Shown: positions 21,900 through 34,679 of the stretch, piece by piece | Layout of the letters: every line of letters starts with the position of its first letter | Position numbering within the stretch: position 1 is the first letter of the stretch | NCBI GenBank assembly: GCA_022432975.1 | Contig: CM039508.1 | Coordinates: 25,617,999-25,681,998 of the forward strand | Length of the DNA stretch: 64,000 nucleotides | Direction of reading: 5' to 3' | Source: Begonia masoniana | Lineage: Eukaryota > Streptophyta > Magnoliopsida > Cucurbitales > Begoniaceae | The notes under the pieces: generated by a model | The model's database searches: none | What the model was told of the DNA's origin: nothing | The model's input: only the letters and a program-made list of their open reading frames with translations | Position numbers and translations under genes: made by a program

Positions 21900-22105
21900 C
21901 TGCATTGGCGGTTAAGGGAACTAATCCACCCCTTAACTGATTATGAGGATTTATAACATTGGGAGAACTGATCCCACTCCCAAGGGAATTGAGGGATCAG
22001 AACAGCTATTAAGGGACCTCATCCACCCCTTAACTAATGAAGAAGATGTAGACATTGGGAGAGTTGATCCCACTCCCAAGGGAATCATGGGATCTGATCA
22101 GTAGA
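21900..22105 (+). repeat. two-copy direct repeat in LTR
   Basis: Two units of about 100 bases: each holds TTAAGGGA..T.ATCCACCCCTTAACT, then CATTGGGAGA.(C/G)TGATCCCACTCCCAAGGGAAT. Both words within a unit are partly inverted (AAGGG..CCCTT; TGGGAG..CTCCCA), so single-strand hairpins are likely. Confidence 0.8.
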
Positions 22106-22809
22106 CAAACGATGTGCAACTGAGATGAGAAAGTAGAAACTGCATATTTAGGTTTCATGTTTTCAGCTTGTCATTTCATTATTGTTTTACTTACTTAGCA
22201 TTAGGCTAATAGATGAGCTTTGTGATGTAGGTGTTGAGGATACTGCAGGTGAATTTCCTGAGTGCACAGATGATTAGACGTGGTTGGAGGAGTACATTCA
22301 TGTCTCGGCTTGGTAAACTGATGAGGCGGGTTAACTGGTGTCAGCAGTTGTTGAGGTTTAGTTGATAATGATTTAGTCTGAGTATGTTGAGTTTTCATGA
22401 CAGTAGAAATTTTTAGCATTTCGAATACGTTTTGAGATTTACTGTTACTAGTAACCTGGTGAGTTTTAAATGTTGATTTTCACTGGATTTGGTTAATGCT
22501 ATGGCTTGAATTGTTTCTGAATGGTCTTGGAGAAGTAAGAAAAAATTTCTTTCTGAAGATGGTGTTGTGTTTCTTTTCTATCGGGTGATGTCGAGTGTTT
22601 TAGCCATCCGGTGATGTCGAGTGTTTTGCTCATCGGATGATATAAGTGTTTTGTTTGTCGTCTAGTGACCGGGCGATAAGCGTATTGCTTTGTCGTCTAG
22701 TGACCGGGCGATGTGTGTATTATTTTGTCGTCTAGTGCTCGGGTGAGGTGAGATTTGAAGTGTGTTCATCACCGGGCTATGTTTTAATTGCTCACGTGAG
22801 AAGCACATG

Positions 22810-22995
22810 TACACCGGATGATATAGCTAAAACTTTGTCGTTTTGTGACCGGATGATATAGCTAAAACTTTGTCGTTTTGTGACCGGATGATATAGCTAA
22901 AACTTTGTCGTTTAGTGACCGGATGACAAAACTTATGTTTTGTCGTTTAGTGACCGGATGACAAAACTTATGTTTTGTCGTTTAGTGACTGGTGG
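22810..22995 (+). repeat. minisatellite of GTGACCGGATGA units in LTR
   Basis: Three units of about 36 bases (GTGACCGGATGATATAGC then TAAAACTTTGTCGTTT) are followed by two units of about 33 bases ending TTATGTTTTGTCGTTT. Single diverged units extend leftward to about 22565 with (T/C)CGGGCGAT words. Confidence 0.85.
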
Positions 22996-23313
22996 ATGTC
23001 TTCAAATAGCCTTCCCCTTTTTCGTTGACTTTGTTCAGCGGTCGATGAAATTGACTTTTGCAATCTTTAAACTATTTTCACGAGTTAAACCTTTGCTTCT
23101 TACCCGATTGTTGCTTAACATTCCCAACGATCAATTTAGCATGGTTTTGTTAAATTTTATTTTTGTTTAAACGATTTCCGCTGCAAGATTTCATGTTTTA
23201 TCAAATGTCCAAATTTTGAATTTTGAACGAAGTTTTAAATTTGGTCCAAGTTTTCTTAGTAGGATTCGAGTTTATGAGTGACAAACCGGGTTCAGAGAAC
23301 TCGGGGCGTTACA

Positions 23314-24849
23314 CTCTCATTTTCTCACTTACCTCACTCTTCACCCACTAACATAGTTAAGACGCATAACTTAGTATAACTTTCATAACTATGTACTCTT
23401 ACACATTTTATTAACTTTAACTTAATCACTTCTTCCCTTATCCTTTCAAACTTTTACAAGTTAATTCTCAATATCCTCTAAGTTCTTCAACTTCATATGA
23501 GGGCTAACTCTCTCTCTTAGTTAACTACTCTCTCTCATATGTCCGACCCGAATCTAGAATTTAATATCAGCGTTCTTCTAGCTTACATCTCCCATTCTCT
23601 ACTAATACTCGAGTTCTCATTCACATCTCACTCTTAAGCTTACCAACTCTTAAGTTTATCACTCTTCTAATCTATTTACAACATCAGCAATTTCGACTTC
23701 GTTACATACGAGTCAAACCTATAAACTTTCTAACTTAACATTATCTCTAAATCACTCACACACTTTTCGTGCAATATCCCGTTCCTCTTATTCAAAATTC
23801 TCTAATTCCTCCTCATATCGTACACTACTAATTACTTAAGGTTCAGACCTCAAAGTCCTAATTTCTTCCCAAGTTTCTTAACTCAAAGTCCTAATTTCAG
23901 ACCTCCAATTCATTTTATATATTCCCCTAACTCTCATTACAACAAGTCGCCCAACAACCTCCTTGTTTGCAACCTTGTTGTAGCCCAATTAACACCCTAA
24001 ATCTCAATCTCCTACCTATTACCTTTCTACAATAGCTACTCACTCTCAATGAGTCACTATCATTGTTAACCTCACTTACGTTGACAATCAATCAAACTTA
24101 ACAATTACTTAAGCTAGACACCCAAACATAGTCAACATCTAAACACTCTCAAAGAATTTGTTAACCTGGATCCTAATTCTATCTATCATAATTTTATCCC
24201 CTTAAGAGTAAAATCTTAGGCTTACCATTCTTAAACTCTTATAACTTAATTCTTCACTCTATTTCACAGAATGTAACTCGCTAAGGGAAAACCATCATAC
24301 GTATATCATTCTTACAATCACCCTAGGTTATCTATTTCCTCATTCTAAAGTCTATCTCGTACCCACCATATCCTTACTCATTTAACATTAGGACACAACT
24401 CACACCTTTTCTAACAACTATCACTTCTACCCGAACTTATATTTACACTTAACTCGAATCGACCCTATCCTTTTTCCCACATTCCTAGGGTATCAGATTT
24501 ACTCTTATCCTATTTTTCAACGTGATTTACACCATTAACAACTAACACTTTAATTTTCTAATAGCGGTCTCACTTTCTCCAATAAAATTCATAGCTATTC
24601 AAACTATCAATTACTATGTCTATGAATTGACTTAAGGGATCCACCAAGGTTGTATCGATACACTCGAGATTTTCTAGTCCACTACAATCACAAAAAAAAC
24701 AGGGTTAAACCTAAACCAAACAAACAGGGATTAAACCAATCTAATCTTAGATATAAACTAACTAAAGTATAGAAATACTTACAGTCGGTGAAGCACGTTG
24801 TATAGCGGCCGGCATTGTCGGGTAATCATTTGAACGACTCGACCATTTT
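23314..24849 (-). mobile_element. internal non-coding region of a minus-strand gypsy-type element
   Basis: Pyrimidine-rich on the plus strand, without any frame of note. It leads on the minus strand away from a PBS at 24850-24862 and has the GACTGTAAGT leader donor near 24783. No gag or pol is seen before the chromovirus LTR end at 23313, so the element is either non-autonomous or truncated. A short direct repeat (CAGACCTC...CAAAGTCCTAATTTC) occurs at 23845-23910. The duplicated block starts inside it at 24155. Confidence 0.5.
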
Positions 24850-24862
24850 GTTCTGATACCAT
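24850..24862 (-). other. primer binding site of minus-strand element, copy 1
   Basis: The minus strand reads ATGGTATCAGAAC, one change from the standard initiator tRNA-Met site. Copy 2 at 40552-40564 has the standard ATGGTATCAGAGC. Confidence 0.75.
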
Positions 24863-24864
24863 CT

Positions 24865-27567
24865 TGTAACGCCGCCGAACCCACCCTGGCTCGGAGCGCT
24901 ACCTGGCTCACGTTAACCCCAATAATTTAAATGAAATCAAACACGGCAACATTTAAAACTAAATCTCCCGATGCTCACTTAAGTCATACCTAGCTGCCTA
25001 GACTCACTAATTTTTCTTAATTCAAACCTTTAAGGACCACGGCGTCCTTCCCAAAAATTTCGGCAAGGTAACGCCTGAATATGGCGTCTCCAAAATGCTA
25101 GGTACCTGCAATAAATTAATCCCCAAACAGATCCAGAATACTCCTAACCAACTATCCAGCATACGGCATGAGAAATCTCCCAATAGCAGTAAAGAGGGAA
25201 ACGAAAATACAAACATTCCTAAGTGAAGAAAGTCCACAGTACAGGGCGACACATCACCCTTAACTATGATTATATACACCAAATACAAATAGCTATGCAA
25301 TAACTCTAAAACCAACATCAACCAAAAAGACAACTCTACAAACCACCAAAATAATTGTAAATTATACACGACCCCAAAATACTGTTCCACCCACGTCTTT
25401 CCGAAGACCATGGTCGAGACGCCCCGTCAACTACCCGCACCGGCATGCAGCGTACATCAACGACTGCGTCCTAATTCTAGCTTTCCTCGTAGCTCTAACC
25501 TGTACTCCTGTCGTCACCTACACCATAGAACACAAAACGTAAGCCTAATGCTTAGCAAGTAGGGAATAACAATGCGACAACATACCATGCAATCAACCTA
25601 ACATATGCAGTTTCTAACGCTCAGTTGTGGTTATTTGCTGTTCGTTGCTTTAATCTTTCATAAGCCGTGTGGAACGAGTTGACACACATCCCATAACCGT
25701 CTAGGATGGCCACACTCCGAACCACCAGAGCAAGACCAGATAGCACACATCCCATAACCGTCTAGGATGGTTATACATGACCTCCCTCATCGTTCGTAGA
25801 ATCCTATAACCATCTAGGAATTCATACTCACGACCTTTACGTATTTTAGTGTTCGTTGCTTTAATCGTTTCATAAGCCGTGTGATTTGAGTAGGCACACA
25901 TCCCATAACCGTCTAGGACGGCCAAACTCAGAATCACCAGAGCAAGACCAGACAGCTCACATCCCATAACCGTCTAGGATGGCCATGCATAATCTCCCTC
26001 GTCGATCGTAGAATCCTATAACCGTCTAGGAATTCATACTCACGACATTTACGTATTTTAGCCAGTCTCTCATAGAGTTCCCTTCGGGGTGCTACTACCA
26101 ACACCGTATCCCGACAAGGCACACTATTTGAGATACCTTACAGTTCACTTTATCTGATTACGTTCACACTCACAATGCCACACAATGCAACCACTCATCT
26201 CTAGCGTATCGTACTGTAACTCACGATGCATGTGTCAACCAAGATATGAAATACAACACGAAACAAAATAACCAAATAAGCAAACAAACAAATAATTCCC
26301 TACCGTTCCTTGGTGTAGGCCCGAAGGAAAAGCACAAGCAATCCACTACTTACCTGAACTCTTGCACCGCACTTACTCGCTTTGGCTACGTAAATTTTCC
26401 CACTCGGTAACCTATCACCTTCACAAAAGTCACTTAAGCATCACAATTCACTTCTAAAGAATATTTAAGCTAACTCTAACTACAATTATTCAAACTTCAT
26501 TCAAATTAAGCCTACATTCACCAATTACTCTCAAACTACTATTTCTAGCCCAATCCAACAAAAACCTAACGAAACGGGCCACCAATTTGGGTTCGGTAAA
26601 AACCGACCTGAAACCTCAAACGTGCATAACTTTTGCATCGGTTTCGGAATCGAACGATTCTAGCGGCCACATACTCCTCTAATAACCTATTTTAACCTGC
26701 CAAAAGGAATTTGAAAACAAACGACTCTAACTAGGTCAAATTGACAAAAACCCGAACTGCCCCTTTACCCGAAAAATTCCCTTTTTGATTTTCCATCAAA
26801 TCTCCTCCATTTCCACACCAATCAATCCCCCTAACATCCAATTAACATAACCTAACAAGAAAACCCAGAATTCCACACAAAAACCCGAGCTCCAAAAACC
26901 TAGCCCTCGGTTTCACTCAATCCGAGCTCACCATTGCTCAGCAACCCTTGCCAGCACCGAGCTCGGCAATTCGACGTCGAGAGCAACCAAAAACGGCCGG
27001 CGATCGGAGGTCTAGTAGCTCGGCGATCCACGGCCTCAAACAGAGAAGAAAACAGGGGAAAATCGAGCTTACCAGTTGGTGCGCACGCGGAGACGGCAGG
27101 AACCTACTCGCCGGAGTCGTCTGGCCGGACAGCGTCGAATCGCCGGTGGTCAGGTCGCCGCCGAACGTCGCTCGTCCCTCGTCTCCGTTCTCTCCCCTGT
27201 TTGCGCTCAGGTGCTAGAACACGACAAAATGGCTTCGGCCATTCTGTTGTGTTTTTATTTTTTATTTTTTATATATAATAATAATAATAATAATAAACTA
27301 ACCATTAATTAAATCTTCATTTACCGTTTTGCCCTCCCGTATTTCCGACCATTTCGACTCTCGTTAAATCTTGTTCTTAAATTATAACCCGCGGTTTAAT
27401 TTCTCCAATTAGACTATCCGAACACAAATTAATTAACCAATTAGTTTAACCAAATTTATTCACTTTTATTTTACATTAAATAACATAACCTATTTATTAT
27501 TATTTTATTTCTTCTCCAATTTATCCTTTTTTTTTTATTTTTTATTTTTAAAAACCCGGGTGTTACA
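24865..27567 (-). mobile_element. 5' LTR (2.70 kb) of minus-strand gypsy element, copy 1
   Basis: On the minus strand it starts TGTAACACCCGGG at 27567 and ends GGCGTTACA at 24865, followed by a PBS. It matches the solo LTR 11098-13871 in reverse (for example the (ATT)n tract, the CAACAGAATGG hairpin and the AGGTTAAAATAGG/CCTATTTTAACCT block). Between 25640 and 26110 a unit of about 215 bases is repeated twice, each with CACATCCCATAACCGTCTAGG words. Frames in this LTR are chance. Confidence 0.85.
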
Positions 27568-28967
27568 GTTTTTATGTTGTGAGCGTGAAATGTAATGAGA
27601 TAAAGTAAATTGAGAAATGCATCTTGATTAGTGTGCCTTGTCGGGATTACGTGCTGGAGTGTAGCACCCTGGAAGGACCTCTATGAAAGATAACCGGCTA
27701 AATACGAAATCTTGATTAGTGTGCCTTGTTGGGATTACGTGCTGGAGTGTAGCACCCCGAGGGGACCTCTATGAAGGATGATTGACTAAAATACGTAAAT
27801 GTCGTGAGTATGAATTCCTATACGGTTATAGGATTCTACGATCGACGAGGAAGATTATGTATGGCTATCCTAGAAGGTTATGGGATGAGTGCTATTTGGT
27901 CTTGCTCTAGTGGTTCTGAGTGTGGCCGTCCTAGACGGTTATAGGATGTGTGCCTATTCGATCCACACGGCTTATGAAATGATTAACGCAACAAACAGCA
28001 AACGAACACAACTGAGAGTTAGAAACTACATGTGATAGGATTGAGTTGCATAGTGTGTGTGTGCATTCGTTTTCCCTACTTACTAAGCATTAGGCTTACG
28101 TTTTGTGTTCTATGGTGTAGGTAACGAGATTTACCCAGGTGAGATAGCTGAGACAGCCCAGGACTAGGCAGCAATTGGTGATGTATGGAACATGCTGGTG
28201 CGGGCACTTGTCGGGGTGTCACGACCACGTTCTTGGGTAGTTTGTGGGGAGTCTGGTATTTTGTGTTGTAGATAGCTTTCTTTTCACCATTTTGGGATTC
28301 TTATGAACAGTGGTCTTTTGAGGATTAGGTTGTGTGTAAATGATGATATTTTGATAGTTAAATTTGCAGGTTTATGAGTTGTGGAAATTTTAGGCGTTAT
28401 GCAGCTCTTTTTAGTTTTAAAATAAATAATGTCGGGTTCACGTTCTTTATTTTTTCGTTATTCGTTTTAAGTTGGTTTTCCAAGATTTTTATGGGACAAG
28501 GAGTCGAGGGTGTTGGGAATGTGTGGGTAAATGTTTAGGTGATTTAGAGGTGTTTGGCTTGGAGAAAAATGAAGAAAAGTGGGAAAAAGTGAAAAAGATG
28601 GAAAAATGGGCATTTTTGGCCGAAGAAACCCGAGAGGGCTCGATCGATCGGCCCCCAGCGCCGATAGATCGGCCACGGGCGCATGCGGAGCGCGCTGCAG
28701 CAGCGCGCTGCCTGGGCGCGCGCGGTGCCCAGCACACTCGACTTTTGTTTTTTTGTTTTTTTTTTCTACTTCCAAACATGTTTTGACCCGACTTTTTCCG
28801 GCATATTTTAAACGTATTTTTAGCACGTTTTCTAACATTTTTTGAGGGTTCGAAAAACCTGAAAACCAAGTCGAATAATTTACGAAAATTATTTTAAATG
28901 TCGTTTTAAACACGGTTTAAGTTAGCAAAGTAGCGCACTAAGCCGGGGTGAGTTCGGGGGTGTTACA
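27568..28967 (+). mobile_element. LTR fragment in opposite orientation, copy 1
   Basis: Plus-strand 3' portion of a related LTR: it contains the TACTAAGCATTAGGCTTACG word and ends GGGGGTGTTACA at 28967. Its left end is cut exactly where the minus-strand LTR begins (27567), so the minus-strand element inserted into this LTR or recombined with it. A GC-rich hairpin (GCGCGCTG.CAG.CAGCGCGC) lies at about 28690. Confidence 0.65.
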
Positions 28968-29325
28968 ATCTCTCCCTATCTTGTACGCTAGGTTCGAGCT
29001 CTAATTGACCTTCAAAAGTGATATCTACAAAACGAGCACACAAATTAGCTAAAGCATTGACTCAGGATCGGGTGATTGCTCCTCTTGGCACATCATCCTC
29101 CCTGGGTGATTGAGGATTTGACCTTAAATCCTATTGGTGCCCCTTTTCTCCTCTTCCTCTTCACCAAGGTATAGGGATAAGTCTTGTACGTTGAAGGTGG
29201 CCGAGACTCATATTCACCAGGAAGCTCAAGCTTATATGCGTTATTGTTGATTCTTTCCACAACCCTGAATGGCCAATCGACTCTTGGGATAAGTTTGAAT
29301 TTTCTTCTACACTGAGTACACATAG
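28968..29325 (-). pseudogene. gypsy integrase C-terminal tail remnant, copy 1
   Basis: The minus strand encodes RVDWPFRVVERINNNAYKLE followed by LPGEY, a post-integrase motif of plant Ty3/gypsy polyproteins, then DDVPRGAITRS and ANLCARFVDITFEGQLELE nearer 28970. Relative to copy 2, one base is missing near 29207, which breaks the VSATFNVQDLS stretch. It ends in a purine tract (GATAGGGAGAGAT) next to the TGTAACACCCCC end at 28967, so on this strand an LTR start would also be expected there. Confidence 0.75.
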
Positions 29326-29481
29326 ATTGTGTTATTTATTGAATAGCTTACGTGTAACTTTATAGCTTTTTTATGTTCTTTCTTTTTCATCCTCTTCGTA
29401 TCCATCTATATAAAGGAAACCGTTGTGATTGAAGTATTAAAGAGAATCAGTTTTCATTCTCATAATTTTGTCCATAATACA
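29326..29481 (+). mobile_element. truncated 5' LTR of degenerate copia element, copy 1
   Basis: Ends CATAATACA at 29481 and is followed by a PBS-like TGGTATTAGAGC at 29487. A TATATAAA box lies at about 29407. The left terminus is not recognisable because the gypsy tail abuts it. Confidence 0.6.
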
Positions 29482-29701
29482 GTATATGGTATTAGAGCTC
29501 TGCGAAGATCTTGCATTTATCATATTCCTTGAGACAAGCTAGCTACAATAGCTACTAGTTTTTCATCTTATTTGTCAATTTCTTCAATGGACATTGAAGT
29601 AGTCCATATTTTCTGCATAATGGAGATCATCCAGGTTTTATACTGATATCTCATCCTCTAATTAGATCGAATTAAAATATGTGGTGAATAGAGATGATTA
29701 T
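29482..29701 (+). pseudogene. copia gag N-terminus remnant, copy 1
   Basis: After the PBS an ATG occurs at 29587, and shortly after it a frame reads LHNGDHPGFILISHPL, the usual start of plant copia gag. It carries stops and is interrupted at 29701 by a solo LTR; the frame resumes at 33153. Confidence 0.75.
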
Positions 29702-32700
29702 TGTCAAAACCCGGAGGCGGGCTTAACAAAACCCGGGTTGGACAACCCAATCATCGGAGATGACCCGCTTGGCTAGTCCAAGGCTTTATATAATAGTGCA
29801 ATAAAGTAAAGCAGTTCAATAAAGTCTAAGCATCCAAATTCAAAAAGTTAATGTTATACAAACCCAAATATAAGATAAGTTATCATCAAGAAATCACTAA
29901 ACATGCAACAAGGAATAAAAATAAAAAATAAATAGTTTCTGAATTTCAACTACTCACTGCACTTGTTCCTTCATGGAAATGGAGGGGGTTGTTTAAAGTG
30001 AGTGACTAACTCAGTAGCGTTATATTAAATGCATGTAAAATTTCTTTTACATTTCTTTTCAAAACTTGATGAGAAAATAAAATAGTTTTCAAAATATCGA
30101 TCTATGAAAAACTCATTTTCATCATTTCAACGAAACAGACTCCATAAGCCACCGATGAGGCAATAAGTTAAACATTGTGGTATACTTGAACGACTATACG
30201 AAAATATTCCATCATTGTACTTGTCGTATAAAAATCACCTCAGTGGAAACAAACAGTCAATCAAGAGACCGTCCAAAGTATCACGACGATCAATCCTCTA
30301 TCACAACAGTATAAAAACTATGCATCAATGGTAAACAAATAAATCGTACGTACATATATGTAAAAGACTAATGTTGACGCGATTTGGGACCTAGGATAGA
30401 CGGATGCGTAAGACAAAATGTGATCAAGCGAAAATTGTTTTCAAATGAATACTCACAAATACAACAGAGGCGTAAAAACAACAACAATGAACAAAAAACA
30501 GAGAAAGAAAGCAACATAACATGCAATCCAAGCATGGGATTCTGAAGCTAACAACACGTAAAAAACAACACAGAGAGGAACAAAAATAACAAAGAAACAA
30601 ACACACAACAATTGCTCTCGGTAATAGTTCCAAAGAGTCTCCCAAAACAGAGCAGAATTACGTAAAACAGGAAAAGGAAATATGGAGGTGGGTGAAGTGA
30701 TTTACTGATTGGGTGTGATCGAAACAACAAGAAAATACCTTAGAGGCATGTCGTTTGGTTTGGAGGGTCCTTGTCGGCTGGTAGTCATCAGATTAGCGCC
30801 ACATTGGAAAACTACCTCGTGGACGAAGTAATTCCAGCAACAGGTCAAAAAGTCCCTTGCAACTCGCCGCTTGTTCATCAGAAATAGCCGTCGGGATGAA
30901 TGGAAAATGATGAGGGAATGAAGAAACCTTGAGACTGACCGAGAAGCTATCTTGCGCTATACTTTTCAGTGCATGTCTTCCCTTGGAAAGACAATAGCTT
31001 TTGGGGCCGATTTCTACCTTTTCAACCTTTTAAACTCTCAAAGAGAGAGGTGAGGAAGGCAATAAGAGCTCACTCAAGGAACCTTGAGCTTGTGATCAAA
31101 TTTTGGTGAACAACATCGGGTGGCAAGCACCGGCGACGCGCACAGAGAACACATGGAGAAGACTCCGAAAATAAAGACATTCTTCAACGATTTCTAAATA
31201 TTCAAATGATTAACTAAATAAACTATTACAAAGCTTTGGAAGAAGCTTAAATAGAATAGGAGGAGAATAGAAAAGAAGGAGAAGAAGAACAGTTCAAAAC
31301 CGTTGCCAAAATCTACCCGTTAAAATAAAGTCATTGGAGTACGGCTTGGCCACGTGGCCGACTGGTGGCTCGTCGCACGCTCGTTGTGTTGCTCCATGCG
31401 CGCCCTACTGAAGCATCTGTGCGCCATTGGTTGCGCGCCCTAATGTGCGCCTAATATGCGGCTGTTGCGCACCACTGCTAATCTGTCTGCACACGCCAAG
31501 TGTTTCGTCTGCACGCGCGCTATTGCTACGGTGTGGGTCTTCAGATGCGCACCTTCTGCTTGTCTGCACGCGCCATCTGTTGCAGCGTCGCCCTTGCACG
31601 TGCCTTTCACTGTGCGGCTGCGGCTTGCTGCTGTGCGCGCGTTGCCTTGTCTCTTGTGCGCGCTGCCACCTGGCTTCCATTTGCGCGCCAACTCTTCGAT
31701 TAAATGCCTCTTCAGCGCCATCTTTTGCTCATTGCCTTGGATCAATCCTAGCCTTCTTAAAGACTTTTACAAATGCAAATATCCTAACAAATAATGGTTA
31801 AAAGTTTGCCAACAAATAAGTTTTAAATAAAACTAAAGTTTTCCTAAACATAAACAAATAAACGCTTGGTTACAACATTTGCTAAAGGGAAAACAAATTC
31901 CCTCTTCTTGAATCCATTCAAGCTTTATGAAGCCGTTGCTTACAAAACTCACAAGACAATTAGTAGATAAAATAATTTAAATTCCATACCTTGGTTCGTG
32001 CTCGACAGTTCGGGATCGTAGACATATCAAACGTGCTGGTGACAATGCCCTATCAGGTTTCTATAAGTGACAACTTACCAAAATAGGGTTTTAGTAAGCA
32101 ATGTGTAGTTGCAATGCAATTAATATAAAATCCCTACATTAACATCGAACGCTCTTTCTTCCAATTAGGGGTGCAACCTCAGCAACTACTTCGAAATTCT
32201 CAAAATCATCTGAGCCTAAAATAAAACCATAGTTATGATTATCTCACTTAACATTAAGGAAAGACACAATGATGAGTCATAAACAATGACTATTAACCCA
32301 ATCCGGAACAGTATAGACGGCAGCGATCTTCGCCGAGGCAACCAAAATTTCTTTAATTAAAAACTGTGCAGTCAACACTTTTGGGGTCCTGTTGACACTT
32401 ATAAGTGGGGGTTGACCCGTAAGTCGACACTTAGAACACTTGGGTTTTGCTGTGATCGACACTTCATCCTAGCGGTCGACACTTCATAGTTCTAAAGTTT
32501 CAACTCAAAATATACTAGCAGTCGACATTGCCCTTTGAAATGTCGACACCTTTGCACAAATAAAGTTGAGAAGTCGACACATCCGTTAAGCGGTTGACAC
32601 TTTCTTCTCTATTTCTAGCGCACGGTTTGAAGTGTCAACTGACCTCCCCAACGGTCAACACTATGGCATTTCAGTGACGAGAAGTCATGAAAAATTCTTC

Positions 32701-33152
32701 AATCGTCGTCTCTCACCTCCAATTGACAAAAAAACTTAAATAAACTTCAAATACACTCAAATAATTAAGAAAACAAACACATATTTGAGTTTTCAAGATC
32801 AAATCATAATCCAATCAAAACCCTAATCTTTAAGCGTAAAAATGAGGAAAAAAACTTACAATCGTTCAAAATCTCTTCATAAATGTTGATGCACGAAGTC
32901 CCGTTAACACAATTTTGGCCTCGAAAATCGACGATTTGCCCAAACAAAAATCACTTGTCTTCTCCCCTATCTCTTGTGAATTTATTCAATTTAACCACAC
33001 GTTAGTTCCCTAATTATCAATTTTGACTAATTGAGCCAAAAATCTAACATGGTTGCTAAATGACAAAAGAAGTCAACTCATGACCAAATGACTATCTTTT
33101 TACTCAAAAAATTAATGTGGAATTTCACTTCTTAAAAATACTGATTTTTACA
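29702..33152 (+). mobile_element. solo LTR (3.45 kb) with target duplication ATTAT, copy 1
   Basis: Starts TGTCAAAACCCGG and ends GATTTTTACA. ATTAT flanks it on both sides (29697-29701 and 33153-33157). Joining the flanks restores a copia gag reading across the site, which independently proves the insertion. Inside are a GC-rich segment with many GCGCGCC words (31340-31700) and a run of GTCGACACTT-type words (32368-32670). Frames are chance. A diverged relative starts at 62209. Confidence 0.92.
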
Positions 33153-33850
33153 ATTATGACATTAATTTCTAAAATAAACCTCAATTCATTGATGGATCCA
33201 TTCTTCGACCTTCTTCCGTATATATCATGTTTAGATATTGGTCGAGAGTAAATAATATGTAACTTTTTGGATTTTAAACTCCGTTTCCAAAGAAATTATT
33301 GATAGTTTACTTCATCTCAACTCACTTTAGTTGTTTGGAATGATTTAGTTGAATGATTTCATTAAAGTGATGGACCTCATGTTTCCCAAAACTAAAAGTT
33401 TTTGCTAGAAGTATCCAGTCATCTATGGATATCAGTAGTTATTACACAAAACTAAAAACACTTTGGGAAAAATTACAAAATTTTAGATTAATTATGAGAT
33501 GCACATGTGGAGGAATTAAGCCTCTTATTGAACATTAATAGAGAAGGGATCGTTTTTAAATTTCTCATGGGATTAATAATTCTTTTGTCAAGTTAGAACT
33601 CAAACATTGATGATGGAGCTCCTGCCAACTATTAGTAGGGTTTTCTCCCTAGTTGTTTAAGAAGAAAGGGAGCAGATGATAAAAAATTTCCAAAATCTGA
33701 TTCAGTTGCTTTGAAATCGTCTATCTATCATTGCAATTTTAAAAAATCTAGGAAGGATAGGCTTTTTTGCACACATTGTAAAATGACAAGACATATACAA
33801 TTGAAAAGTGTTACAAGATCCATGGATTTCCATTTTTAAATTCACTTTAT
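33153..33850 (+). pseudogene. copia gag remnant (UBN2-type domain and zinc knuckle), copy 1
   Basis: Across several frames it shows WNDLVE, YYTKLKTLWEKLQNFR, MRCTCGGIKPLIEH, FLMGLNNSFVKVR and MMELLPTISRVFSLVVQEE, all hallmarks of plant copia gag, then FCTHCKMTRHIQLK with KCYKIHGFP in a shifted frame (the CCHC knuckle). Multiple stops make it non-functional. Confidence 0.85.
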
Positions 33851-34679
33851 TATCTGTTGCCCTTACTTCTCTACTACATGGTTATGTCACCCATCAAACA
33901 TTATCTTGCTCGATTGTTCCTCAGGGCAATAACATTGGGATGAGTGATAGACATGAAAATTTATGTCTTTCACCAAGATCAATATGCATATCAATGCAAC
34001 TCAATATAATGTCGTTACTCACACACATTGCATAAAGACTTGGACATCCCTCATATGTAATGTTGAAAATTGCTAAACAACAATTTACATGTTTCTTCAT
34101 ATGAAAATTCTCGTGTCCAATTTGTCCATCAGCGAACTAACATCATTTTATGTCAAATAAATCCATTTTTGTATCTTCTTTCTCTCATTCACTATGATGT
34201 TTAGGGGCCATTTTACACTTAGCTCGTGATAATTCTCGATTTTTCCTCTCCATTGTTGATGATTATAGTAGAGTTACTTGAGTTAGTTCCCTTCAATCAA
34301 AGTTTAAAGTTTTAACCGTTATTCTAAATTTTGTGAAAATGATTGACCGTCAATTTGAGTAAAAAATAAATGCATTAGAACAAATAATGATTATGAGTTT
34401 GTCTTAATTTTTTTTTTTTAGAATAATTTATAAACAATATGTATTGAAACACCTCAACAAAATCAGGTGGTTGAAAAGAAACATTAACATATCCTAAATG
34501 TAAATAGAGCTCTCTTTTTCTAGTAAAAAAATTCCAGTTAAATATGTGTCTTAACTTATGATAACTTATAATTCTAGTTGTATTGCAAAGTCTAGAAAAC
34601 AATTCTACCTTGAGTTTAACAACTCTTTCAAAAGGTAAAAATATGCACTAGGTTGTAAATAGGTCTATAAAATTAAATA
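33851..34679 (+). pseudogene. copia integrase remnant, copy 1
   Basis: Heavily decayed. The core aspartate region CIRTNNDYEF is at about 34370, and the ETPQQNQVVEKKH box with HILNV follows at about 34447-34500. In copy 1 a missing T near 34440 breaks the frame that copy 2 keeps. Cut by a MITE at 34680. Confidence 0.8.

Larger units (their letters stand above)
21205..23313 (+). mobile_element. 3' LTR of chromovirus (2.1 kb)
   Basis: Starts TGTAATACCCGG and ends GGGGCGTTACA. Near its start it carries a possible transcribed leader (TTCGACTTTCTCCAGCGATT), in the middle a direct duplication of about 100 bases, and toward the end a 36-base minisatellite. The 5 bases after it (CTCTC) are the candidate target duplication, but its left partner cannot be found because the 5' end is lost around the gap. 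Confidence 0.88.

Noticed and set aside
25022..25411. 129-residue hydrophobic minus-strand frame (shorter in copy 2)
   Set aside because: Lies inside an LTR, and a one-base difference between the copies changes its end. No conserved domain is seen.
27076..27312. Frames with arginine-rich peptides beginning in the GC-rich LTR segment (26934-27312)
   Set aside because: All three forward frames are open in the same GC-rich leader part of the LTR, which shows a composition effect. The same occurs at 11531-11933 in the solo LTR.
28467..28913. Overlapping frames on both strands of about 60-150 residues, repeated at 44177-44623
   Set aside because: They fall in the U5 end of an LTR fragment, overlap each other on both strands and have no domain. 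Their openness comes from local GC content.
31405..31801. Cysteine-rich frames of 91-124 residues, repeated at 47122-47518
   Set aside because: GC-rich segment within a solo LTR defined by its target duplication; competing frames on both strands, no homology recognised.
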